A DNA stretch of 64,000 nucleotides from Microglena sp. YARC. Taxonomy: Eukaryota > Chlorophyta > Chlorophyceae > Chlamydomonadales > Chlamydomonadaceae. A model generated the notes under the pieces. It worked only from the letters and a program-made list of their open reading frames with translations. It ran no database searches and was not told the DNA's origin. Where the stretch lies: positions 32,110,319 to 32,174,318 of the forward strand of contig CM039466.1 in assembly GCA_022414725.1 (NCBI GenBank), given 5' to 3'. The translations under genes were made by a program, and so were the position numbers. Positions 47,213 through 58,821 of this stretch are shown here, one piece after another (position 1 is the stretch's first letter; each line of letters opens with the position of its first letter).

Positions 47213-48433
47213 TACGAATTAGTTCCCACAAACTTTGTAAGCCTCGTCGCGTAGATTGCGCTCCTCGGATTTTTTTACGAAGATTGACCATGAAACACAG
47301 TCACTGCATTCTTAGGGGAGGGAATTCTCAATTCAATCCCATTTTGCGCATCTCCCTCTTAGGGGACATGTTTTGTTGTGTTGTCCCATTTGGGACTGTT
47401 GCCACCATAGCTTTCCAGCTCTCTGTACAGAACCGCCTTGTTGTATCGTTAAACCGGTACTCGTGTGTTTGTACTTTGACTGGCACCATCGGTTCGTCGA
47501 TTCGGTCGCTTTGGTTCGTTGTCACCTGAATGAGCGCCAGTATTGTTACTGCGCGCACCATGGATTCCCTGCTTGACTTGTCCACAATTAGGCCCCCCAA
47601 CGTTCTTGAATTTTCTCTTGAAAACAAACGATTCTCGGACGGACTCCAAATACCAGCATGATCGTCGGTCAAATCACATGGTCAGAGGAAGGTAATAGGT
47701 ACCCACAGAGTGTAGGGGATCGCGGGTTATACATCATGTGCTATAGTAGGAAGCTGTAATTGCGCGGCGCCGGCTTGCAAGTGAGCCAAAGTCGTCCATT
47801 CACTAATGGCCTACATAAGAATCATGGCTATCCGCCACAACGCTGTTCTCCCTACGAGGCGTAAGAAGCATGGACTTCGGCATTCTCTATCATTGATAGT
47901 CTTACCCTTCAAGCTCGGGGCCAACGCCTCAATATAAGAGAGGTATGCTTGTAGGCGTGTTGTCGGATAATAGAAGAAGACTCGAGAGACGGTTCATAGG
48001 TCTATCAGGTTTGAGGCAGTGGTTTGTATATATAACAGTTGTTGCGGCGAGTATTCGACGCGGGTGTCTATGGAGCGGGGATGGTGGTATGTTTGGACAG
48101 GAATCCATTGCGATGAGAGATGTTCGTGGGTTGATTGATGGGGAAGTGTGATGATATAGGGTAGCAGTTTGAACTAACAGGTGGTACAACTGGGAATATG
48201 GCGCGGAGGAAATACTGTATTGCATGTGCTAGTATACAACCAGATGCGCCGGTCTATTGTATGGGACCGGACGGGAGTTAAGACTCTTCAATGGGTGTGG
48301 TTTGTGGTAATTGATGACCGGCAGAATACATCATGCGGTGGTGTGGGCCGTGCTTCAAGTCTGTGTGTATGGTGGGTGCAGGCCCCTAAACCGATGCGGT
48401 TATATTGTGTTTGGTTGTGGAGATGGGCGGATC
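47213..48433. other. No gene recognised, adjacent to gap
   Basis: Mixed short frames (longest about 177 codons, plus strand 46996-47529, mostly Gly/Ala shadow of the Pro/Ala gene). A short minus-strand frame (47328-47672) has plausible composition but no motif. 48181 onward runs into the scaffold gap. Confidence 0.4.
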
Positions 48434-49433
48434 NNNNNNNNNNNNNNNNNNNNNNNNNNNNNNNNNNNNNNNNNNNNNNNNNNNNNNNNNNNNNNNNNNN
48501 NNNNNNNNNNNNNNNNNNNNNNNNNNNNNNNNNNNNNNNNNNNNNNNNNNNNNNNNNNNNNNNNNNNNNNNNNNNNNNNNNNNNNNNNNNNNNNNNNNNN
48601 NNNNNNNNNNNNNNNNNNNNNNNNNNNNNNNNNNNNNNNNNNNNNNNNNNNNNNNNNNNNNNNNNNNNNNNNNNNNNNNNNNNNNNNNNNNNNNNNNNNN
48701 NNNNNNNNNNNNNNNNNNNNNNNNNNNNNNNNNNNNNNNNNNNNNNNNNNNNNNNNNNNNNNNNNNNNNNNNNNNNNNNNNNNNNNNNNNNNNNNNNNNN
48801 NNNNNNNNNNNNNNNNNNNNNNNNNNNNNNNNNNNNNNNNNNNNNNNNNNNNNNNNNNNNNNNNNNNNNNNNNNNNNNNNNNNNNNNNNNNNNNNNNNNN
48901 NNNNNNNNNNNNNNNNNNNNNNNNNNNNNNNNNNNNNNNNNNNNNNNNNNNNNNNNNNNNNNNNNNNNNNNNNNNNNNNNNNNNNNNNNNNNNNNNNNNN
49001 NNNNNNNNNNNNNNNNNNNNNNNNNNNNNNNNNNNNNNNNNNNNNNNNNNNNNNNNNNNNNNNNNNNNNNNNNNNNNNNNNNNNNNNNNNNNNNNNNNNN
49101 NNNNNNNNNNNNNNNNNNNNNNNNNNNNNNNNNNNNNNNNNNNNNNNNNNNNNNNNNNNNNNNNNNNNNNNNNNNNNNNNNNNNNNNNNNNNNNNNNNNN
49201 NNNNNNNNNNNNNNNNNNNNNNNNNNNNNNNNNNNNNNNNNNNNNNNNNNNNNNNNNNNNNNNNNNNNNNNNNNNNNNNNNNNNNNNNNNNNNNNNNNNN
49301 NNNNNNNNNNNNNNNNNNNNNNNNNNNNNNNNNNNNNNNNNNNNNNNNNNNNNNNNNNNNNNNNNNNNNNNNNNNNNNNNNNNNNNNNNNNNNNNNNNNN
49401 NNNNNNNNNNNNNNNNNNNNNNNNNNNNNNNNN
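48434..49433. other. Assembly gap, exactly 1000 N
   Basis: A run of 1000 N is a conventional placeholder between joined contigs, so the distance and even the adjacency of the two sides are uncertain. Confidence 1.
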
Positions 49434-49924
49434 AAGAGAGGATACTCCTCGAACGTTGCAGTATCGGCATCCCTGCTTTGCGCAGTCATTGCGAATATTG
49501 ACAGTCCGTGACCTAACGCGACGTACTGGTAACAGAGGCGTTGTACGCGGCCACGGAGTCGTTACCCAACGATCGATCAACGACACACAGAGATTGTGCG
49601 AGACTACTACAACGAACGAACCCGTCGAGTGCATCAAGATGACGAAAGTCACGCCTCAACGCAGGGGACGTCAATGATCTGATGCTGATCAACAACACAG
49701 ACGAGAGCGTCCAAACTGATATATACCTATGCGGCGGATCCGAAGCATCGCTTGTGGCTGCCAAAGGGTTAATGATACGCGGGTCACTGCGCGGAAATAG
49801 ACATCGAGATTCGGTAGTTCGCGTGCGCCCGGTCCAGGATGCGGCGAGAAATCATCACCCGAGGGTCCCGAGTTCGCACCTCAGCCCCCGCATTCGAAGC
49901 GACGTCCATCGTCAACATATGCAC

Positions 49925-50282
49925 CTGAACAGTTGGTCTGCCCCTACCAAATGGTTTTCGGAAAGCCCTCTCCGCGACAAGCTGGATATCAAAGCGTGGG
50001 CCACCTACACCTCGGACTCTGGTGCGCGCCGAGCGAGTCCGCGCGCACGAACCACCACTGTCGCTGTGGGAGATGCCCGCAATCTCAGTGCATGGCGAGT
50101 GGGTGCAACTGAATTTCCCTAGCGTGCTTTACGTGCACTCTGTGTTCATCGCGTGCTCTTCCATATACTACATGCCGGACAACTTCGGCGTTCTCGGGCT
50201 TCCGGAAGGGGATGCCGGTTTGGCGCAATCTCTATTTCCGCGTGCGTCGCAGTCGCCCTTTTTAGAGAGGGGAAGGACCTAG
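49925..50282 (+). pseudogene. Discoidin-like (GEWVQL) domain remnant
   Basis: One frame contains WSAPTKWFSESPL; after a frame change another reads HGEWVQLNFPSVLYVHSVFI and YMPDNFGVLG. GEWhQh...PxxFxVLGS is the signature of an F5/8-type (discoidin-like) beta-sandwich common in giant-virus proteins. Split across frames, so not functional as it stands. Confidence 0.4.
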
Positions 50283-51649
50283 TGCCGTGCAGACCCTAGA
50301 GGTGAGGTATCATTGCCTCGTCGCTGTGAGGTTGGTGGTAAACGCTATGGCATCTCATGGCCACGCTTCCCGGGGTCTTCTCGACATCCGTGCAGGTGGA
50401 CCTATTGCGTTTCCTAGCGTCAGAGTCGGTGCTTGCCATCGGACCTTCATTTTCAGCTAGGCAGATGAGGTGGCCCCGACACTGAGTGTTGGTCTCACGC
50501 GGCTCGGTGGGGGAGAGGTTGGTTGGGACGCCATCGGCGCCTTGCAAATGTTGGAAACAGCGTTAGGCCTCGCACAGTTCGTCCTTTTTTGATCAATGAT
50601 CCTGACCTGCCTAACGAGACCGAGTTAGCCGGGTTTGGGATCTCACCTGCGGCACTCACCGATGCGTGTAGAAGGGTCCGACGGCTCCTTCAGTTTTGAG
50701 GCGGGCAGAGCCTCTCCACATTCCGATGAGGTGGCAGCATCTCCGGCTCGGACGGAAACGCTCGCACAGGAGAGCTCTCTACGTTTTGCCGGAGACTTCA
50801 GACCACGTCATCAGCGACACGCCTTTATCAATCGATAACCGGGGACTTGATGGCTGGGCCTCTGGTAATGCCAGACGCCCACCGGACCCAGGTCCTGATC
50901 CGCGCTACCATACACTTACATAACCATAGGAGGTCGTCTAATCGTCGTAAATAGCACGGAAGTAACGTGGACTTGGACTCTACAAGCACCTAGACTTGGA
51001 CTCTACAAGCAACCTAGATCCGTGAACATGAGAGACTCGAACGCGCTTCTGGACCCTTAAAACTCGACTGGAACTGAACCGTGAGAATTTGCCGATGCGG
51101 GCACGGATGCTGGGCACACCCGAGGTTCCCGGTGGGGCATCCGACCATCGGTGCCGTTTACAAGTAGGACGAAAATAGATCGAACTGTACCTACAAGAGC
51201 CTCAGTGTCTACCTCGGCGCCACTTTGGCGCTGTGGACATGCCATCGGTTCGTGGAACGAGGTTCCCTGAGACGTATTGAAAGGAACATAGGGAGATGCA
51301 TCGCATATTGATATCCGTAGGGAAAGGAAAAGATGGTATAGAATCGGCCGCAGGAATCGCGGGGGGCCTGCCATGGGCGGACGTGCAAGCGGGGCATAGG
51401 TGCCATCACATAGGTTCATCCTCGAGCGGCGCATTTGGTGAAGGAGAAGCGAGCAGCCTTTCAATCTACACTTACTAGGAGAAGTCACGCTCGCGATAGG
51501 CGGCGCGGACGCCGTCCTCGGGTACTCCCTTTCTTCCTCTGCAACGCTCAACGCGCACGTCGTCGTCGACATCCTCGTCGCGCGGCGCTGGGGTACGATC
51601 CCGGGGCTCACGCATGTATTGGGGCCTGGGACACCTACTATGGACCGTG

Positions 51650-51652
<3 letters not shown>

Positions 51653-51682
<30 letters not shown>
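51653..51682. repeat. G30 homopolymer
   Basis: Thirty consecutive G on the plus strand. Such tracts are G-quadruplex prone and poorly sequenced; the true length is doubtful. Confidence 0.8.
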
Positions 51683-51684
<2 letters not shown>

Positions 51685-52927
51685 GCAGCGGTAAAGCGAT
51701 CCGGTCGCTGTATTGGCCCTGGCGAGGGGCCAATCTGGACGTGGGAGGAGATACTACACGACCCAGATGCGGAACGAGGCCGCCTTACCCTCTGGCGAGT
51801 GCAGTTGGCGGACAAGGGTCCCCTAACGTAGAAAGCATGGAGGCCGTACTGGAGGTGGTGGGTCGCTGATGACAGAGGGGGCTCCACCATCGAGCGGTAG
51901 CCGAGGGGCGGAGGGATCTGGGAGACGGAGGCTCCCGGATACCTTGTGCTGATGTTCAAAAACAAGGGAGGGCTTACTACGGAGAAGGCCAAGTCCGATG
52001 GAAGAAAAACTGCGCCCGCACACCCGTTTACTCTGATCCCTCCAGCGAACACTTCTCTTCATACAAGTCGCGTCGTCTTCTCTCGTCGAAGTCTTTTGAA
52101 GGACTCAGTTGGGGCGCGCTCTCCGTACGCCTCCGCTGCATACATGGACCTCAGGGGTTGCCTGTTCGTCCAATTTGTTCGCGTTGAGCATCCAGGCAAG
52201 TGGATCCGTTTGGGTCAGAGACTGTGTCAATGCGTCAGCCTCTGGTGGTCGACGACATTCTCCCTTTCCGGCGACGGGGGTGTCAATATGGGCTGTTTTG
52301 GCCTGCTGGGGCAAGCGATATGTATGGTCGAGGAAAGTGGGTGCTGCTTTATCCGTCGATTGCCTATTCGACGAAAAGGATGAGTCGCTTTATTGTAGGC
52401 CCTGCATTTCGGGATACGTTTTCCACAAATTCGACATGGTGAACGTTTGACCTGCCCTTTGTCCTATCATCTGGTCGTAGCACTTCCCGCGTCTGGGGAG
52501 AACGTGGTGGTACGCATCCCAGTCCTCTCCCATGGACACCTGGGCAACGACGCTCATGTTCAGAGGTATGTGCAACGCCTTGCTCGGAACGTACTCGGAG
52601 GTGCGCTTTGCAAGTTCTCTGGCGACACTCTTGTCAATTCGTGGTGATTCATCTTTCCTGAGGCTAGTGTTGGCGTTGCGGGGATCCGATCAATTGGAGG
52701 TACCTGAGAACGCTGTTGCAAGTGATCGGTTGCGATTAATAACAGTAGTACTTGTACTTCAGCTTGGTATGATGAATGTCGTGTCCCTGCACAACTGTTC
52801 GTTGGACAGAGCGATCATGCATGGCGGCGGGGCATCGCCGATTCTGGGTTGTTCATGTTGTGGTATATAATAAGGATATCGTAGATCCACGTGCTGTACG
52901 GAATAGGATGCAGTAGCAGCAGCTACA

Positions 52928-53689
52928 GTGGCAATCGTTCATTTTCTATCGAACACTTATGTTCCCGGTTACCGGTGGGTGGGGGTGGTCTGGCGAAGCA
53001 GCTTCCCCGGTCATTCGTTCTTCTCTCAAGCTCCGCCTGGCGCCGGCGATGGAGGCGCTCAGGGCTGGCGTGTACTGTCCGGGAACCGGCAGAATTATTT
53101 TCCCCCGTCTGTGGGGGCGCGGCCTTGTGGTTGGCAGCGCCTGACGCGGACGTTGGAATCGTGGCCTCGGGAGATGTTCCACCTTTCGGAGCACCTTGGG
53201 GAGAGTGGCGAATTTCCTCTGATATTCGTGGCCGGAGCTGGCGGAGGCTGTCGCGTGCTGGGAAGTTTCGTGTTTTATGCCGCGGTCCCACCTCGTTTGA
53301 GGCGCCCTCCGCTTTGCAACGAGGAACTTGTCGCTGGATGGCAACTTGTTTTTGAACCGGTCGATGTCGGTACGTCTGTGGTTTCGGTATTTTTAGATGG
53401 CCCCGTCTCCATGGCACCTTTGGGTCCACCCGTCCGGGCTTCGGACAACGCGCTGACCGAGGTCGGTCGGAGATTGTTTTCAGGCATGACGGGCGCGGCT
53501 TCTCGCTGGTCGGAGGGACTTATGCGGGACGAGGAGGAGCCCGCGTCTATTGTTTTGAAGCTTATCGCATCTCCGGACACAGCCCAGCGGTACTACGGGC
53601 GTCGCAGATGGGCGATGGGGGGGTCGGTGGGGGGCAGAATCTGGTGGACTCGCGCGGCGTGGGTGTACGCAGTTAGAATGGTTTACTGA
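52928..53689 (+). CDS. Hypothetical GC-rich frame, 253 codons
   Basis: The C-terminal ~120 residues (VAGWQLVFEPVDVGTSVVSVFLDGPVSM...SPDTAQRYYGRRRW) look protein-like; the first half is less so and includes likely shadow sequence. Competing frames on the minus strand are of similar length. No domain recognised. Confidence 0.3.
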   Translation: MAIVHFLSNTYVPGYRWVGVVWRSSFPGHSFFSQAPPGAGDGGAQGWRVLSGNRQNYFPPSVGARPCGWQRLTRTLESWPREMFHLSEHLGESGEFPLIFVAGAGGGCRVLGSFVFYAAVPPRLRRPPLCNEELVAGWQLVFEPVDVGTSVVSVFLDGPVSMAPLGPPVRASDNALTEVGRRLFSGMTGAASRWSEGLMRDEEEPASIVLKLIASPDTAQRYYGRRRWAMGGSVGGRIWWTRAAWVYAVRMVY

Positions 53690-54805
53690 GATGATGCAGA
53701 TAGGTATGGAGACGCGCGATCCGCATCGTTGGGCACGTTCCTGCGTTTGTCCGAGTCTATAAAGTTGCACGCTGGCCAGAAGTTAAGGGCTAGCGTGGAC
53801 GCTTCTGGGGGGTGCTTGTGCTTGGCAAACGACGGTGATTCGCGTTTCCCAACTGACCGTCAGTGGAGATTGCACCGTCGGACTCGTGCTGACAGCGTTT
53901 GGATCCTCGATATCGAGCCATGCGCCTGTAGTAGCTCCCGTTGCCGAGTTACACGGTTAATGAAGCGTTTGAGAGCGGAGGGTGGGAGGGACTTGGTGAT
54001 TCTAGGTGGCAAGGGGGTGGCGTGATGCAGGGTGTCCGACGTCTTGGCGTCGCTTTGGATTGCTTGAACCCTGCTGGCGCTGGCCTTGTGCGTGTGAACG
54101 GTGTGCCAATTCAGTCCACGTCGGAGCGGGGCGGCCAGAAGACGAATCGCTCGGATCTTTTGGGTACCTCGTCTGCGGACATTTTGAGTAGGCTGCGTCC
54201 GTGCACGACCAGCCCCCACCGGTGGAGTGGTGGAGGCAGGTTCATAGCACAGGAGCGTGTTTCAGCGACGGTCCCGAGAAGTGCGGCACCTCGTCTCACT
54301 CCCCAGAGGACTTTGACTTCGATGACGACAACACGCTTAGCAATGCGCCGGTCGGGTCAGGTGGTCGGGCTTAAACTATCGGGTGGGCACATTATAGTAT
54401 ACCTATGAGCCGATGCAGGAACAAGCAAAAAAGATCGAGGACCTCCAGGCGAGAGACTCACGCGGCGTTGTTGTCCCCGGACGTGAGTCTCGCGAGATTG
54501 GAAAGCGATCGACTTGAGGGGCTCCAAAGCAGCTGAATGTGGGATTGGGCGTTCATTCATGTCGGGGCGGAAAAAATTGTACTGTACCTTATACATCAAT
54601 GGTAGAGCACTTGAAAACAGTAGGTGAGAGGATCGAACACCTAATACATGAGATGGTTCTTTGTACGAAGAGACAGGAGTGAGTATTTTCAAAGCCCAGG
54701 CATCATGCAATGGTCCCAATGGGTGTGGATGTTACAGGATAGCAAGCCGCCGAGAGTGGCAGATTACATGCCCTGGGATGCTCAGGTGTGTGTGGCATTC
54801 GACTA

Positions 54806-55931
54806 CAGTCGGCGGAACAGTAAAATGAAACATATATCAGATGGAAATAAATGTACGACATCGCCGTTAGAAAATTGGCGTTAAGAATGGTCGCTGACTT
54901 GGGTGTGTTAAAAAATTCTGTGTTTACGAACATCAGTCGTTCTACTCTGTGGAGGTGGAAACGCTTTGGTGTAAATCGAAAACGACGTGAATTTGTCAGC
55001 AAACTTTTTGAGACGAACAAAGATTTGTTGAAATTGTTTTTATTGTCAACTCAATGCACAACCGCAAGAGGTGTTGTTGCATTTTTCAAAAGTACTCACA
55101 GTTTACGATTATCAACTAAAACAGTGTATCGTTTCATAAAACTCATTGGTTTTACAAGAAAAAGGAGCAAACCCCGTGGACAGTGTAAAGGGGACTTAGT
55201 TCCACTTGTTACTGAATTTTTTGTAGTAGATTCAAGGAATAAATCAATGCTGGGAAAATTTTAGTATCAGACTTTGACGTATGTGGGTTTAGTGAGCGTC
55301 TCAAGCCACATTATGGGTATTCCCCTGTAGGAAAACCTGTTATCGTTAAAACTACTGGTGGTGGGTACACCAAAATAGTTTGTTGATCGGCAGTTTTTTC
55401 AGATGGTAGGAAGGAGTTTCGTTGTGAAGAAAGGATCTGTGAAGAAGACGGACTTCGCTGCACTTATTGAACTCATTGAGTTTGTGCAATGAATTCAGTA
55501 GTAATAATGGACAACGCCAGTATCCATAAGAAAACTTGGTCCTCAGAAGCCCCGTAAATATTTGTTACAGAAACACTCCTCCTTACAGTCCAGAATTCAA
55601 TGCTATTGAGCCTGTGCTTCGCTAAGGTGAAGAAGGACTTTCGTCAATTGAACTATATACCAAACGATACAAAGCACGCACGTGGTCTGATATGATTTCC
55701 TTAGCATTCAGCAACCTCACTGATAAAATCATTATGGGTTGTTTTGACCACGTATGCCGAACACGTATGTGATGTTTGTATAAAGAGTTTCTGTGATGTA
55801 CAAATTAGTACAGATGGCAACGAAACCTCCGACAGTCGCGAAATTGAAGGAGCTACTAAAATTGGCCCGAAAGTATCATGCCGGCCGTATCACGAAGCGG
55901 TTTCATTTTAGTATTCCGTTGACTGGTACTG
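54806..55931 (+). mobile_element. Family D mariner-type element, dead
   Basis: Left end CAGTCGGCGGAACAGTAAAATGAAAC after TA (54804-54805); right end inverted CAGTCAACGGAATACTAAAATGAAACCG near 55925-55931, with TA at 55932-55933. Carries one broken transposase and no Fanzor. Fragments at 933, 3267, 15179, 24133, 29397, 32180, 44857 and 63655-63697. Confidence 0.8.
54851..55760 (+). pseudogene. Mariner/IS630-type transposase D, frameshifted
   Basis: From the ATG at 54851 an intact N-terminal half (helix-turn-helix SRSTLWRWKRFG) runs to 55264. Downstream, in other frames, are the catalytic motifs SDFDVCGFSERLKPHYGY, VVIMDNASIHKKT and PPYSPEFNAIEPV, so the DDE order is recognisable but split by at least three shifts or stops. 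Confidence 0.75.
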
Positions 55932-55935
55932 TAGG

Positions 55936-56599
55936 GATCGCCCGCTGCTCATTTATTTCATTAAACCCTTGCACCATCGCTTCTTTTTGGGCTTTTGAAT
56001 GTCGCGTGGCCACAACGTACATCCGATCGTCGTCAAATTGAAACTGTACCGTCCCACGATATTTTGAATCTTGTACCTCACCCTCCTCGTATTCGGATCC
56101 GCGGGAGAATGACTCTGCACAATTTGGGGAACTCGAGATCCCTGTTGGGACATGATACACGAGTCCGAACCGTAATTTGTGACACACCCCCTCCCCATCC
56201 ATCAGTCAGCTGCCCCTTAACGTAATTCAACAACTTGACATCGTCCACATCCCATCCTCGAGGGCCTCCATTCGTTCCGGCACTTTGTTTTTCCCAAAAA
56301 GAACAGACCTCCTCCTCCTCCTCGTTGGTGTTTCTTCCGAGTCTTCGAAAAAGCTCAAGACGATCTTGAAAACGAACATGAAACCCCGTTCGCGGACAGG
56401 TTTTAAACGGGCGTGCTTGAAATCGACGCGGCCACATACCCATCGAGTTCAGCAGAGGGACTCTTCGATCAGTTGCTCGAAACCGAACGATTTCCATCGT
56501 TTTTTTATGGACGCGCCAATCGCTTCTGTTCGCGGGACGGGGTGGTGTGGACAATGCCAGGTTGACGTCGGGACGGTGACATTGCACGTCGTCCAACAC
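55936..56599 (-). pseudogene. Hypothetical gene, frameshifted, 3' end cut by element D
   Basis: The frame from 56599 (MLDDVQCHRPDVNLALSTPP...) carries an acidic run (NTNEEEEEVCSFWEKQ) and reads WDVDDVKLLNYVKGQLTDGW, then near 56200 the good sequence moves to another frame (VCHKLRFGLVYHVPTGIS...VQFQFDDDRMYVVATRHSKAQKEAM) and runs into the D right end. The original stop is missing. Family not recognised. Confidence 0.45.
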
Positions 56600-57199
56600 G
56601 GCGGGGAAAGTCAGTCCGCGTAATCATTGGTGCAACACGATCAGAATCTAAAAATCCGAAGATGTTAAAAAATGTATGAAGTTTACGTAAAAAAAAGTAT
56701 AATTTTCCTGACAACGGATACATGCGGTTTATTTTGAGGACGCTACTTTCGCACTCAGAGATGCAAGCATATATTATGTGCTTCCATGATTGTAATGTAA
56801 AAATATGGATAAATCCTCCACGGGATCTAAACCCTGGACGTATCTCGTTTTTCTGAAAAATCGATAGCGTCCGGAAAGATCACCGAATGCGGACGTCAAT
56901 TGATCTCGGAGGAGAGGATGTATCCAAACAACCCTGAAAAGTGTGCCCTCGGTGCCTGACCAAGAAATGGACAGACGGTTTTGGGAACAATTTGCGCGAA
57001 GATGCTGCTGCTGCTCTGCTGCTGGTTGTTTTGGTTATTGGAGGTTTTGGAAGAGGAGATAGAATCACCCAGATTGGCGCAAAGTTAAATATAGCAACTC
57101 TTGAGTCACGAATCACGGCAGCGGATGGTAATAATGGAGCACTTCAATAAAATGGGATACCCGGCATCTTTATCTTAAGAGTCAACGTTTGCTGCGGCT
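56600..57199. other. No gene supported
   Basis: Short frames on both strands (56880-57116 minus, 56941-57150 plus) overlap without motifs. AT-rich at 56640-56720 and 56780-56830. Confidence 0.4.
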
Positions 57200-58060
57200 A
57201 CGTCCCGATTTAAGTATTATCTTGGTAACTACGCTTGCTTTCCTGCGCCCACCATCGCAGCGCATCACGCGCGGTTGACAGGTTGCGCCGATGGTCGCCG
57301 TAGTCCACCAGACGGAACGCCAAGGCCAGCGGGCGCGGCTCGCGCATGCGAACGGACAGAGCATCGTCGTAAATGCACACGAACACCGTCAAGATCAGAC
57401 CGATGTCGTGGTCAAAGGATTGCGCGTAACGATCAAGAAGGTCAAGAAAAAGAAGGGAGAGAAAAACCCCCCGGCAGCTTCTTTGTTGCGGTGACCTTGT
57501 CAAGCTTGAACCGTGGATTACGCCTGAGAATCGATCGCACCGCCAGGTTGAAGGACGTGTACGCGTGCGCTACCAATGCACGCATCGGAGGACACATCGC
57601 CACTGTTCGCTCCATGTGTCGAGTGACGATCATGGTCATGAACACGAGCGAAGCGGCGTAATTCAGTCCACTGCAGAACCAAGCCATCGGAGAGGAGGTG
57701 TTGTTCACGAACCCGAACCGCGTATTGTCCACATATCTGGCAAGCATCTCAGCATGGTCGGCAGTCTTGCCCAATCAATCAGCCGGTAGCGGTCGTCCTT
57801 GCACAGTAAATCATGTTGTCCAGCTTGACGTCGCCGTGGATGATCCCGGCACGGTGGATACGTCGTAAGTTCTTCGAGGGTCTCACGGACGAACTTGTCC
57901 ATAGTCTGCATCGGAGGAAATTCCCTTGGATGCGGCGCTCATTCGAAGCACCTAAGAGAGAACACGTAAAAGCCGCTGTCACGAGACAGAATAGCTTTTC
58001 CGCCGGATATCAATACCGACCACATTTGAAGCGCTTAATTGGAATCGAAGAAAGGTAGTC
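57200..58060 (-). pseudogene. Protein kinase (IDWG-type), multiply frameshifted
   Basis: Reading different frames in order on the minus strand: LRRIHRAGIIHGDVKLDNMI (catalytic loop HGDVKLDN), RYRLIDWG/KTADHAEML (IDWG in place of DFG), FVNNTSSPMAWF (activation-segment end), and a helical C-lobe (LLDRYAQSFDHDIGLILTVF). IDWG-type kinases with an SPMAW segment are typical of giant viruses. The N-lobe (glycine loop, Lys) is not clearly seen; 57960-58080 contains only ILSRDSGFYVFSLR. At least three frame changes disable it. Confidence 0.6.
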
Positions 58061-58229
58061 GACTTTGCAGAGACCGGACGCGCTCACGTTACGGAAAAGC
58101 AGCTCAGCTGTACGGATCTCCTCATTGAACGCAATGGGCGCTGTTTTAGGTCCTTGCACACAAACTTGTCGGACACTTTTGTGTTAAACACATTTGAGCA
58201 AAATTTGTTTCTTTTCCCCGGAGGTTGTC

Positions 58230-58523
58230 AACTTCACACGGTCATTCCATTCTTGTTCTTCTCCAACACATACAGAATCCACGCCCGCCGGCTCTTGGTT
58301 TTCTTTACATCTGCCAGCGCAGACACGAGGATGTGCTTAAAGGTATCGGTATCGGTAGCGTCGGATGGATTTGAGATTTCGATAGTCCGCGCGGTAAAGC
58401 CGCGACCCAACTCACGTCCGCCTGTTTAATGTTGAGCCATTCCTGTTTCAATACACTGAACATAAAATAAAAATGAAAAGTCTTGTCACCAATGGTGTCG
58501 CGAACACTGACCACTGGTAACAT
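58230..58523 (-). pseudogene. Gene fragment, unknown
   Basis: DKTFHFYFMFSVLKQEWLNI in one frame, then LADVKKTKSRRAWILYVLEK in another, ending at a TGA near 58240. Natural composition, no family recognised; adjoins a C-type terminus on the high side. Confidence 0.35.
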
Positions 58524-58535
58524 TTTTGACAGGTC

Positions 58536-58800
58536 TGAGTGTAACTTCGATTACTTCATGCAAATATGTTGAGTTCTAGAAATGTGGAGGTATAAAGACT
58601 TGTCAAAATATATGATTAATACGAGAGATTGGGTTAGGAATGTTCGAGAGAGCCTCGTCTGCAGATGCCAGATTACATCAAAAACGTTTTCGGGGTACAA
58701 TTGTGATGGAGCATGGGTCATGTTGTACATGAGGCCTGACCAACATGATGACGTTGTAGAACTTGTAGATTATGAAGGGGATGAGGATGAGGAGAAGCTT
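58536..58800 (+). mobile_element. Family C terminus joined to an internal piece of element A
   Basis: GACAGGTCTGAGTG then TA at 58536-58551 is a C end. It is fused to a ~250-bp piece of element A (GATTACTTCATGCAAATATG... to YEGDEDEE codons) covering the transposase C-terminus, the TGATG-like junction and the Fanzor N-terminus, with small indels. Confidence 0.7.
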
Positions 58801-58821
58801 TTACAAAGAAACACCCAGTTC

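Larger units (their letters stand above)
49434..54800. other. GC-rich region with broken coding remnants
   Basis: Higher GC than the left side and full of medium-length frames on both strands, none with intact domains. Plus-strand remnants with protein-like character: 49682-50282, 51446-51831 (GEVTLAIGGADAVLGYSLSS..., spanning the G30 tract), 52928-53689 and 53729-54025. No family A-F element was recognised before 54806. It may be a different part of the viral region, a different virus, or host DNA. Confidence 0.5.

Noticed and set aside
46996..47529. Gly/Ala-rich plus-strand frame of 177 codons
   Set aside because: Reverse of the Pro/Ala-rich gene at 46427-47212; no independent support.
48181..49677. 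Open frames of 350-500 codons across the gap
   Set aside because: They consist mostly of N and have no meaning.
51057..52052. 331-codon minus-strand frame with polyproline
   Set aside because: The proline run is the G30 tract; the composition is typical of GC-rich noncoding frames.
54590..54650. tRNA-like phrase (ATGGTAGAGCAC and GAGGATCGAAC)
   Set aside because: D-arm-like and T-loop-like words are present, but anticodon and acceptor stems do not pair, so no cloverleaf forms.
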